Positions 44,801-50,900 of a stretch of 64,000 nucleotides of DNA are shown here, piece after piece. Position 1 is the first letter of the stretch; each line of letters begins with the position of its first letter. Origin of the DNA: Closterium sp. NIES-65 (lineage: Eukaryota > Streptophyta > Zygnematophyceae > Desmidiales > Closteriaceae); assembly GCA_948144175.1 (NCBI GenBank), contig CANXME010000893.1, positions 1 to 64,000 on the forward strand, written 5' to 3'. The notes under the pieces are model-generated. The model did not search any database. It saw nothing but the letters and a program-made list of their open reading frames with translations, and had not been told where the DNA came from. Both the position numbers and the translations under genes were made by a program.

Positions 44801-46842
44801 TGTGAGTCGACTCTCATGCCCACTCCTTACACCCTTCTCACGCCCTCTCCCCCCCACAGAGATCTCTGGATTCCATTCTCTCGCTCTCGGCCAGAGGCAG
44901 CAGCCAGTGGAGCCAGCAGCAGAGAAAGAGAAACGCAGCTGAAGAAGCAGAGAGGGGCAGCGAGCGGAGTGGGGTTGCTGTGGAGAAGAGGCGACAGGGG
45001 AAGCAGCAGCAGCCGGTGCTGCAAGTGCGAGGTGGTGACGAGGAGGAGGAGGAGGAGGAGGAGGAGGAGGAGGAGGAGGAGGAGGAGGAGGAGGAGGAGG
45101 AGGAGGAGGAGGAGGAGGAGGAGGAGGAGGAGGAGGAGGAGGAACAGAGGAGGAGGAGGCGGCAGATGCTACGGGTGCGGGTGGGCATGGCATGGGTGCA
45201 TGCGGTGCTGCAGGAGCGAGTGCACTACGTGCCCAGGGGGTGGCTGTGCCCTTATACCTTCATGGACCATGTGAGTGTGCCTCTGTATGTGAGCGAGAAT
45301 GGGTGTGCGTGTGCATGGCGTGGGTGTGGGTGGGCCAGAGCGGGTGCGGGTGGGCCAGAGCGGGTGCGGGTGGGCCAGAGCGGGTGTGGGTGGGCATGGC
45401 ATGGGTGCATGCGGTGCTGCAGGAGCGAGTGCACTACGTGTCCCGGGGGTGGCTGTGCCCCTACACGTTCATGGACCATGTGAGTTGGGGCAGGCAGTGT
45501 GGCTTAGAGCGTGTCTTGGAGTGCGGGTAGGCATGGCGTGGGTGCATGCGGTGCTGCAGGAGCGAGTTCACTACGTCCCCTGGGGGTGGCTGTGCCCTTA
45601 TACCTTCATGGACCATGTGAGTGCGACTGTAAGGCAATGGCATGGGTGCATGCGGTGCTGCTTAGGGGGAAATGCTGTGAGCGCATGCAGTGCTGCTTAG
45701 GGGGAAATGGCGTGGGTGCATGCGGTGCTGCTTAGGGGGAAATGTCGTGAGTGCATGCAGCGCTGCTTAGGGGGAAATGTCGTGAGCGCATGCAGTGCTG
45801 CTTAGGGGGAAATGCCGTGAGCGCATGCAGTGCTGCTTAGGGGGAAATGTCGTGAGTGCATGCAGCGCTGCTTAGGGGGAAATGTCGTGAGCGCATGCAG
45901 TGCTGCTTAGGGGGAAATGGCGTGGGTGCATGCGGTGCTACAGGAGCGAGTGCACTACGTGCCTGGGGGGTGGCTCTACCCCTACACCTTCATGGACCAT
46001 GTGAGTGGATATGAGTGTAACTGCAAGGGCTGTTGGAGGGTGATGGGTGCATGCAGTGTTGCAGGAGCGAGTGCTCTGCTCTGGGGGTGGCTGTGCCCTT
46101 ACACGTTCTTGGGCCATGTGCCCTTCTTCTCACCCCGTCTCACTCTGTCACTCCTTGTAACCCTTTCCCATCCCTAACAGGATCTCACCTGGGCGCTCTC
46201 TCTCCTCCAAGCCTGGCAAACAGACAGCCTCACCAGCCTAACGCCCCCCAACTGCCTGCCAGCAGTGCGCACCCTCCTCCTTATCACACCTTCCCACACC
46301 CTGTCGCCCTTCTCACCGTTTCCCACCTCTTCCCACCCATTTTTCCCCCTTTACAGGACCTCACCTGGGCTCTATCCCTGCTACAAGCCTGGCAAGCAGA
46401 CAGCCCTGTTCATCTGACACCTATAAACTGCCTGCCAGCAGTGAGAACACTCCTCCTCGACATCGCTTACGGGCTCAAGATGGAGACCCCTGCAGACCAT
46501 GCCACTCTCTCCCGCATCGTCTCGCACGTGTTTGGAGATCCCAAGGCGTTTTTCGCTCCACGATTCGCCCTCTCGCTCGCTCCAGCCACTCCTGCTGCTA
46601 CTGGTGCTACTGGTGTTGCTGCTGGTGCTGGTGATGCGGTTACCAGCGTGTCGGCGTTACTGAATTTACCAGATGAGGACAGTGAGGAGGCGTATACCAG
46701 CTGGGTCCAATCATTGCCTGCCACGTGTCCACCTGAGTGGCTGGGGCTGAAGGCTGGGGAGGATAGTGTAAGGTATGCCAAGGAGAGTGCGCAGGTGCTC
46801 AAAGCCACACTTGGATTAATGGGAGAAAGCTCAGCTCAATAA
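9541..46842 (+). CDS. Dynein heavy chain, cytoplasmic dynein 1-like
   Basis: Microtubule minus-end motor heavy chain. Exons read: 9541-9809, 10613-10724, 11378-11708, 12032-12269, 12410-12563, 12714-12880, 13108-13162, 13931-14304, 14990-15196, 15846-16086, 17068-17225, 17593-20901, 22760-24299, 25779-25963, 26901-27849, 28715-29142, 29898-33592, 34328-34565, 35144-36163, 37477-37673, 38727-38879, 40418-43788, 44860-45270, 46357-46842. Phases agree at most junctions. The order tail, linker, AAA1-4, stalk, AAA5-6 is complete. Matches remembered from the dynein-1 class include [10 protein letters not shown] and GAWGC.DEFNRL in AAA1, YDFSLRALK, the [15 protein letters not shown] pair and [15 protein letters not shown] in the stalk. 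The product, about 6,080 residues, exceeds the usual 4,600 because of low-complexity inserts, yet it stops right after AAA6. Frame breaks lie near 9671, 12070, 38838 and 42030. The first tail residues may lie in 7045-9089. Family certain; class likely. Confidence -1.
9907..10432. repeat. 16-bp minisatellite, about 32 copies
   Basis: TCTCATTCCCCCAATC repeats with few changes inside a dynein tail intron. It is open in two plus frames with a 16-residue period ([16 protein letters not shown]) but is intronic. A decayed acceptor-side exon copy (10463-10548, [16 protein letters not shown]) follows before the complete exon at 10613. Confidence -1.
10780..11370. repeat. Pyrimidine-rich CCCTCCCATTCCCTTTCC array
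   Basis: About 590 bp of degenerate CT-rich units of about 19-20 bp fill the intron before the 11378 exon. On the transcribed strand it is a very long polypyrimidine tract ahead of the CAG acceptor. Confidence -1.
11775..11862. repeat. 16-bp repeat, about five copies
   Basis: Unit TGTGTGAGACGGTGTC in a dynein tail intron. The palindrome-like ATTTGAGGTGCCTCATAA lies just downstream. Confidence -1.
13268..13560. repeat. 20-bp minisatellite, about 14 copies
   Basis: Unit GAGGTGTGTGCAACCCTTAT, nearly uniform, in the intron between the 13108 and 13931 exons. One copy has lost a base (near 13470). Confidence -1.
14341..14985 (+). repeat. Acceptor-side copies of the [11 protein letters not shown] exon
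   Basis: Copies of CCAG + TVN(P/Q)(W/S)LQEKLAP and/or [20 protein letters not shown] start at about 14365 (partial), 14491, 14668 and 14865, each preceded by CTCTCCCTTCCAG. The complete exon is the last (14990-15196). Confidence -1.
15197..15500 (+). repeat. Donor-side copy and 36-bp repeat after the 14990 exon
   Basis: GGTGGAAGGTTAGGGGTGGG...CACTGGCAGGTGAG repeats about five times. The exon end [12 protein letters not shown] + GTGAGG recurs at 15368-15405. A start copy of the next exon ([22 protein letters not shown]) lies at 15612, before the complete exon at 15846. Confidence -1.
16126..17060 (+). repeat. Echo copies between the 15846 and 17068 exons
   Basis: Donor-side copies of VLPLV...VLGLMQSG (ATAATGCAGAGCGGTGAG) recur at about 16160, 16258, 16300 and 16330, becoming shorter. 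Acceptor-side copies of VVWEEE(D)E...VCLW lie at about 16650 and 16910 before the complete exon. Further donor-side copies of that exon (17280-17350) follow it. Confidence -1.
17593..20901 (+). other. Dynein tail end and linker N-terminal half, one 3,309-nt exon
   Basis: This 1,103-codon exon is fully open. It begins [17 protein letters not shown] and has Ala- and Glu-rich inserts absent from animal dyneins (around 18690-18760 and 19110-19180). It then follows the linker (DHC_N2) with [39 protein letters not shown] and [21 protein letters not shown], and ends [25 protein letters not shown] before GTATG. FPRFYFVGDEDLL is the corresponding dynein-1 signature. No stop or frame break over 3.3 kb argues that the gene is under selection. 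Confidence -1.
20978..22472 (+). repeat. About ten donor-side copies of the linker exon end
   Basis: The last 80 or so bases of the preceding exon ([26 protein letters not shown] + GT) recur at about 20978, 21103, 21233, 21348, 21480, 21635, 21833, 22044, 22187 and 22386, each followed by a GTAAGT/GTACGT donor-like site and GTGTGTATG-rich intron. (GT)n tracts occupy about 21735-21825 and 21945-22030. Changes between copies are mostly synonymous (for example CTG/CTC, TTC/TTT, GAT/GAC). Palindrome variants occur at 21454-21471, 22155-22172 and 22249-22266. Confidence -1.
24360..25085 (+). repeat. Donor-side copies of the AAA1 Walker B exon end, with a 12-bp array
   Basis: Copies of [28 protein letters not shown]...HPATG + GTGAGT begin at about 24383 and 24650, and a shorter end-only copy lies at about 25020-25085. 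The copy at 24650 has changed EFNRLDES to EWNRLDEC and lost several codons. A 12-bp unit (GATGTGTGCTGT) repeats about 12 times at 24873-25012. The complete exon lies upstream (to 24299). Confidence -1.
25217..25720 (+). repeat. Four acceptor-side copies of the AAA1 sensor I exon start
   Basis: Each copy reads CCCAG followed by GCATATTCGTGACGCTCAAC ([14 protein letters not shown]) at about 25217, 25322, 25496 and 25640. The complete exon is the fifth and last copy (25779-25963). The copies keep the AG acceptor and a pyrimidine tract. Confidence -1.
26032..26890 (+). repeat. Copies of the sensor I exon end and of the next exon start
   Basis: Donor-side copies of [20 protein letters not shown]...IFQ lie at 26032-26122 and 26201-26287, after the complete exon. 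Acceptor-side copies of [19 protein letters not shown] lie at about 26490, 26629 and 26766, before the complete exon at 26901. Between the two sets a GGTGCTCGTGCT array fills 26290-26420. This intron shows both echo types in the expected order. Confidence -1.
27963..29474 (+). repeat. Echo copies around the AAA2 exons
   Basis: Donor-side copies of GIMLVGPP(A/S)GKTTAWR + GTGAG lie at 27963-28021 and 28146-28205. Acceptor-side copies of [11 protein letters not shown] lie at about 28264, 28396 and 28499 before the complete exon at 28715. Donor-side copies of [10 protein letters not shown](P/L)[14 protein letters not shown] + GTGAG/GTGGG lie at 29224-29306 and 29397-29474 after the complete exon end (29142). 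The order matches the general echo rule. Confidence -1.
29480..29880 (+). repeat. 20-bp array and acceptor-side copies of the TLPTGERL exon
   Basis: GGGTAGGGTGAGGCAAGGGT repeats about six times at 29500-29615. Copies of the next exon's start (CTACAGGCGAACGCCTCTCG, and ATGACTCTACCCACAGGAGA) follow at about 29636 and 29763, before the complete exon at 29898. Confidence -1.
29898..33592 (+). other. Dynein AAA2 end, AAA3 and AAA4 P-loop, one 3,695-nt exon
   Basis: This exon is open throughout. After the AAA2 sensor region comes a Ser/Pro-rich insert, then AAA3: Walker [16 protein letters not shown], Walker [18 protein letters not shown] and sensor [12 protein letters not shown], with [15 protein letters not shown] downstream. 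AAA3 is interrupted by Ala/Gly-rich inserts near 31430-31560, 31740-31930 and 32095-32235. The exon ends with the AAA4 Walker [17 protein letters not shown], splitting an Arg codon in phase 2. AAA3 keeps all ATPase motifs. Confidence -1.
33640..34260 (+). repeat. Echo copies between the two AAA4 exons
   Basis: Donor-side copies of [24 protein letters not shown] + GTGGG lie at about 33655-33745 and 33835-33933. Acceptor-side copies of the next exon start (CAATCGCTGCGACGGGATTG and variants) lie at about 33968, 34071 and 34184, before the complete exon at 34328. The palindrome TTTTGAGGCGCCTCAAAA lies at 34030-34047, between two of the copies. Confidence -1.
34030..34047. repeat. 18-bp perfect palindrome, GCGC core
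   Basis: TTTTGAGGCGCCTCAAAA, identical to the one at 1424-1441 in the kinase gene but in an unrelated intron of the dynein gene. Confidence -1.
34640..35070 (+). repeat. AAA4 exon-end copy, G-run and a thrice-repeated 45-bp block with palindromes
   Basis: A broken copy of [15 protein letters not shown]...GAEKQQ + GTGAG lies at 34640-34795 with a long G run inside. A block reading GTCTGTACAGTAGAAGCATA...CCGGACC occurs at about 34811, 34914 and 35026. Palindromes TTTTGAGTCGACTCAAAA (34871-34888 and 34893-34910) and one with an ACGT core (inside 34962-35005) sit between the blocks. Confidence -1.
34962..35005. repeat. 44-bp perfect palindrome containing TTTTGAGACGTCTCAAAA
   Basis: Reading outward from the AC|GT centre (34983/34984), 22 base pairs are perfectly complementary. 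The inner 18 bp belong to the dispersed palindrome family; the outer arms (GAGGTGAGGGTG / CACCCTCACCTC) copy the local intron sequence in inverted orientation. It could extrude as a cruciform or DNA hairpin. Confidence -1.
36225..36913 (+). repeat. Five donor-side copies of the stalk CC1 exon end
   Basis: Copies of [25 protein letters not shown] + GTGAGT end at about 36431, 36559, 36683, 36798 and 36913. The complete exon ends at 36163. The first copy differs from the exon over its last 71 bases at six sites, all third codon positions. Later copies are shorter and carry GTGTGTGTGTAAGCATG intron starts. Confidence -1.
37044..37470 (+). repeat. Acceptor-side copies of the microtubule-binding exon start
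   Basis: Copies of CAG + ACGCTGGAAGGAGTGTGTCT ([14 protein letters not shown]) start at about 37044, 37198 and 37332; the fourth (37477) is complete. Donor-side copies of the same exon's end ([11 protein letters not shown]...VISFDAVNR + GTGAG) follow at about 37711-37801 and 37886-37950. Confidence -1.
37979..38590. repeat. 26-bp minisatellite, about 23 copies
   Basis: The unit is GTGAACCGTAGAGAGTCAGTGGGCAT with a GGGCAG/GTGCAG variant in the first copies. It lies in the intron after the microtubule-binding exon. Direct head-to-tail copies without spacers exclude a CRISPR array. Confidence -1.
38591..40416 (+). repeat. Echo copies around the two CC2 exons, with GTGTGGGT arrays
   Basis: A copy of the CC2 start ([19 protein letters not shown]) at 38600-38665 precedes the full exon (38727). 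End copies (DEMEQ(L/V)[15 protein letters not shown] + GTGAG) follow at about 38943-39006, 39108-39170 and 39246-39308. (GTGTGTGGGT)n and (GGTGGGTGT)n fill 39308-39760. Start copies of the next exon (ESIGNLEE...[10 protein letters not shown]) lie at about 39872, 40047 and 40243, before the complete exon at 40418. Confidence -1.
43847..44600 (+). repeat. Six donor-side copies of the AAA6 exon end, 133-bp period
   Basis: Copies of [22 protein letters not shown] + GTGAG start at about 43847, 44001, 44134, 44267, 44400 and 44533; the last five are spaced exactly 133 bp. The exon end (43709-43788) and its first copy differ at five third-codon positions and nowhere else over the shared part. Confidence -1.
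44640..44826. repeat. 53-bp tandem repeat with an embedded GAGTCGACTC palindrome
   Basis: Four copies of a 53-bp unit (CCCACTCCTCTTCCTCCTCC ... GTGAGTCGACTCTCATG). The palindromic decamer lies at 44645, 44698, 44751 and 44804. It shares the TCGA-core inner arms of the dispersed palindrome but not the TTTT/AAAA outer arms. Confidence -1.
45041..45145 (+). repeat. (GAG)n run coding about 34 Glu residues inside AAA6
   Basis: An in-frame pure GAG tract interrupts the exon between [13 protein letters not shown] and [17 protein letters not shown]. In known dyneins these two segments are only about 20 residues apart, so the run is part of a roughly 85-residue insertion. Confidence -1.
45394..46300 (+). 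repeat. Echo copies before the last dynein exon, and a 35-bp array
   Basis: Donor-side copies of [16 protein letters not shown]...YTFMDH + GTGAG lie at 45394-45480, 45533-45617, 45917-46002 and, decayed, 46045-46118. A unit near TGCTTAGGGGGAAATGTCGT repeats about nine times at 45650-45930. An acceptor-side copy of the last exon ([16 protein letters not shown]) lies at 46182-46280, before the complete exon at 46357. Confidence -1.
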
Positions 46843-47227
46843 GGAGGATGGGGTGTTAAGGTTACGCATGCAAAATGGGACTTTCTGATTTGATGGGGTG
46901 CAACATCCAACTACATTGTTGTCCCTAGTATAAGTATGTGCAGTGTAGAAGCCATTTGCCAGCTTTGGTGCTGAATTTGTTAGTGACTTTCCATGCTAAG
47001 CAATGCCATTCCTGTTAGGAACCTTAAGAGTAATTGCTTTCACCTGATGCACAGTTCTCCCACCACAGCCATATAGCCTTTGATATTTGCAAAAGGGAGA
47101 GGCGTGGGATGGGTATGCCCACAGGTTTCTCCATCAATGCCCCACAAGTTATGCTGCAAGTCATGGTATCTAATTTAGACTGGTTGTTGCTTTTGCTAAG
47201 CAGATTCTGAAGGTTATAGGAACCAAC

Positions 47228-47231
47228 AAAA
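47228..47231 (-). terminator. Pol III terminator (TTTT) of tRNA-Ala
   Basis: The first run of four T on the minus strand lies 13 nt after the discriminator base, the normal distance for a Pol III stop. Confidence -1.
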
Positions 47232-47243
47232 TCCAGAGCTTCT

Positions 47244-47316
47244 TGGAGAAGTGGGGTATCGATCCCCATACCTCTCGCATGCTAAGCGAGCGCTCTACCA
47301 TCTGAGCTACATCCCC
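47244..47316 (-). tRNA. tRNA-Ala (AGC)
   Basis: The minus strand folds as a 73-nt cloverleaf starting GGGGATGTAGCTCAGATGG. The D stem is GCTC/GAGC, the anticodon stem CTCGC/GCGAG with loop TTAGCAT (anticodon AGC), and the T stem TGGGG/CCCCA with loop ATCGATA. The G3:U70 wobble that identifies tRNA-Ala is present (G3 with T70). One acceptor pair, position 6 with 67, is T:T; plant copies usually have T:A. There is no intron. CCA is not encoded, as expected for a nuclear gene. Confidence -1.
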
Positions 47317-47918
47317 ATGAGGTGCGGGCACATTAAATTAGTTTGACATTAAAACATTTATGTGGCTGGCTCACCTACCAATTTATTGGTCCCACCAACA
47401 TGCCGTTGCTCTCATCATGCGGTATTTCCAAGGGAAACATCGATCTTAGGGAGTTCTGTGATTTCAGCAGCATGTGTTCCTTGAATTCAACATATGCTGC
47501 GTACAGATAGGAGTTCCGTGGTTAGCGAGAAACGGCTGAGATCAATTTCAGGTCCGATTGCTGCTCCTCCCAAGGTTGTTCCGACCAGGTTTTCGTGAGC
47601 TTTAGTTTATCCTCGCCTCCGCATTCGCGAACGAGAATCGCAAACGAGACGGCGATTCGCTGAGGAGTAGGATATATTTACCTCTGGCGTGAGAGAATGC
47701 GGAGAATACGGAGATCCTAGCGAATGCCGTGAATGCTCTGTCCCCGAAACTCGCTTTTCCCGTCGTTTTTGCTAACCTCACCTTCTAACAGATAAACGTG
47801 AAGCCTTTTAGCGGCTCACCGACATGCGACTCGTGACGGTCCTATAGTCGGAGCGCAAGGGTTCGTAATTCCTGTCATCCATTCTGTTACTCCATTCGTC
47901 GTCGTCGCGAAAGGTCGG

Positions 47919-50900
47919 ATGACGTCGCCGCAGCGTATAATGACGTCATCGTCCATGACCAGCGTTCTCCTAATCGTTCTTCACTTGTCCTCCGTCGCTC
48001 CTATTTGGGTAAGCCCTGTCTCCCTGTTTCGTTTCCCTGTCTCTCTCACCTCTTTCTCTTTTTCCTCTCCTCTCTCGCCTTGTGTCGCCTCCCAACTTAA
48101 AACGTCAAGGATCCGACTGTTTTACTGCTCCAACAAGCTAGTTAACTTCTATCTATGTTCAAACTCCGTCGTCTCTCTCCTTCCCTCTCAAACTCGAGTC
48201 CTTTCCTTCTTCATCGTTCGTATGGTGTGTATTTTTGTATCAGGCGCTGAGTCCCTCACCGGATGGCCTTCAATCGGGGACAACCGTCCCTTCGCATGTT
48301 CCTGAAAGTCTCACTCCATCAACTGATGGTGCTGATCCATTCGTTCTCATACCCAGGCCAGAAACCACTCTTTCCGCAACATCTGAGTATGCTTCAAGAC
48401 GTCTCGCAACTCTTCCCACGGAGACCGAATCTGCAGCAGCTAATTCTGCTGAATTTCCTCCCTCCCTCGTGGCTGGACTTTCCGAACCTAGAGGTTCGGA
48501 TGCTACAACCGGAAGTACAGCCTCCGGACCTAACGGTTTGGAAGGTACGGCAGCATCTGTACCAGTGGGGCCGAACCGTCGCCTTCTTGCGGGCTTACAT
48601 GGTCCCAGAGCCGTTGTCCGAGGCAAAAAGCCAGGCTCGGCCAGGCCTGCCGAACCTACAGATCCGGCAGGCTCTGCTACAGCTCGTACAGCCTCTGCCG
48701 AGCATGCATCGGAGCAAGGAGAGAAAGGGGAAGAAGACAAGAAGAATATAGATGCAACAGCTGCTTCTGGTGTGAGTGCAGCAGAGGGAAGCGAGAAAGG
48801 GGAGGAAGAGGACAAGGGATTAGATGCAGCAGCTGCTTCGGGAGGTGTGACAGGAACAGAGGGAGGAAAGGAGGTGCAGGAGGAAGGGGATGAGAAGCAG
48901 GAGGAGGAAGGCGAGGAGGAGAAGGGGGGGAGTGTAGCTACTGCTGCTTCTGCTGCTGCTGCCACTGCCGGTGGTTCTGCTTCTACTGCTTCTGCTGTTG
49001 CTGGGTTGCAAGGTGCCAAGTCTGCTGCGGTGAATACTGCTGATAGGGAAGCTGCCACTGCCACTTCGGAAGGTACTGGTGCTGTTGATGCTGCTAGTGC
49101 TGCTGATGCTACCACTGCTTCTGGAAGGCCGGAAGGTGCCAAGGCTACTGCTGTGGGTGCTGCTGATAGGGAAGCTGACACTGCCACTTCGGAAAGTGTT
49201 GATGCTGCTAATGCTACTGCTGCTGCTACTGCCGCGGTTGCTGGGGTGGATGCTTCGGTTGCTCGTGGTGGTGCTGGTAGGGTGCGTCCACCTGCTACCA
49301 CTGACGGTGCTGCTGCTGCTACCTCTGACGGTGCTGCTGCTGCTACTACTGGAGGTGCCGCTGCTGCTACTACTGGAGGTGCCACTGCTGCCACCACCAG
49401 GGATCCTGCTGCTGGTAGTACCACTGCACCTGCTACCACTAACGATACCACTGCTGCCACTGCACCTGCTGCTACCATTGATGGCACTGCTCCCAGCACT
49501 AGGGGTGCCGCTTCTGCCAAAGCAGCCACTGTTGCCACTGCTGCTGGTACCACTGACGATGCTGCAGCAGCAGCAGCTGGTGCTACTTCCGCTGTTGCTG
49601 AAGCCAATCGCAGCGAAGTTACTGGGGCGGGCAAGGAGGAGGAAAAGGGAGAGAATGATGCAGGGAGCGCAGAGGAGGAGGGTGCAAGGTCGGTCGGTGG
49701 GGCTGCAGAGAATGAGAAGGTGACTGGTGGGGAAGCAAAGAATGTGAAGACGGCTGGTGGGGAGGCAGAGAACGAAGAGGAAGAGGAGGCAGAGGAGGAG
49801 AAGGAGATGGAGAAGGAAGGGACGAGAGGGGTGGAGATGGATGGGGGAAAACAGACTGCGAAGGGAGGAAAGGACGGGACAAGAGCGGAGGGCGTGAGTG
49901 GTGAGGAGCTGAAGGGGGAGGGCGTGAGTGGGCAGCAGCAGAGGGGTGAGCGCGTGAGTGGGCAGCAGCAGAGGGGTGAGGGCGTGGAGCAGAAGGAAAG
50001 GGAGGAGGAGGGTGAGTTGAAGGGAGGGGAAATGAAGGGAGAAGAGGTGAAGGGAGAAGAAGCGGAGGAGGATGAGGAAGTGAAGGTTGGGCCAGCGGAT
50101 TTGGGGATGGAAAAGGTGGATGAGGCACTTGCAGCAGCAGAAGAGGCAATCATGCCGAAAGCTAAAAGCACTGATGCTGCTGGTAGTGCTGCTGCTGGCG
50201 GTGCTGGTGCTGGTGCTGGTGCTGGTGCTGGTGCTGGTGCTGGTGGTGGGAATGTTACTAGTAGTGTGGCGAATGTTACAAGTAGGGTGGGAGAGAAGAG
50301 AGGAGGAGAGGAGGAATTGGTGGATGCAACTGTTACAACCAAGGTGGGAGGTGATAAGGGAGGTGAGAAGGAAGCGGGAGTGGTGGGGAAGAGAGGGGGT
50401 GAGGGGGGGACTAAAGAGGAGGCAGGATTGGCTGGGGAAGAGGAGGAGGTGGAGGAGGAGGAGAAGAAGGAGGAGGAGGAGGAAGCGGCAGAGGAAACGG
50501 AAGAGGGCAAAGCAGAGGACGCAGCTGCAGCACAGGAGGTTGAAGAGCTAGCGACAGAGACGAAGGAGGGTGCAACTAAAGACAGCTGGAGGGTTAGCAA
50601 AGCAGGTCGTGAGGCAGGTGGAAAGGCAGGCGGCGAAGGCTCCACAGCAGCAGAGGAGGTTGATGAGTTAGCGGCAGAGACAAAGGAAGGTGAAGAATTG
50701 GATGCATCTTTGGTAGGTGGTCCTGCTGCAAAAGCCACTGGGGGAAAGGGTACAGCGACGAGTAGCTGGAGGGTCAGCAAAGCAGGTAGCAAGGCAGGTG
50801 GCGAAGGCTCAACAGCAGAAGCTGCCACAGCAGCAGGGGAAACGGATGTTGCCGTGGTTGATTTAGCTGCTGCAAACGCCACTGATGGAGAGGGGTTGTC

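Larger units (their letters stand above)
42058..46842 (+). other. Dynein AAA6 and truncated C-terminus
   Basis: After a frame break in a CAG run (about 42028-42038) the exon continues [20 protein letters not shown] and [14 protein letters not shown]6 has [39 protein letters not shown] and [13 protein letters not shown]. Exon 44860-45270 holds a Glu run, then [20 protein letters not shown]. The last exon has [30 protein letters not shown], and stops at 46842 shortly afterwards. Animal and axonemal dyneins continue for about 350 residues with the C-terminal domain; none is visible here before the tRNA. Confidence -1.
46843..47918. other. Intergenic region between dynein and membrane-protein genes
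   Basis: Contains the minus-strand tRNA-Ala and probably the dynein 3' UTR and the promoter of the 47919 gene. No sequence resembling a dynein C-terminal domain is present on the plus strand. No tandem repeats were seen, in contrast to the introns on both sides. Confidence -1.

Noticed and set aside
48270-50882. 870-codon minus-strand open frame
   Set aside because: It is the antisense of the membrane-protein exon; GC-rich Ala/Glu codons leave few stops on the other strand. It has no start context or motifs.
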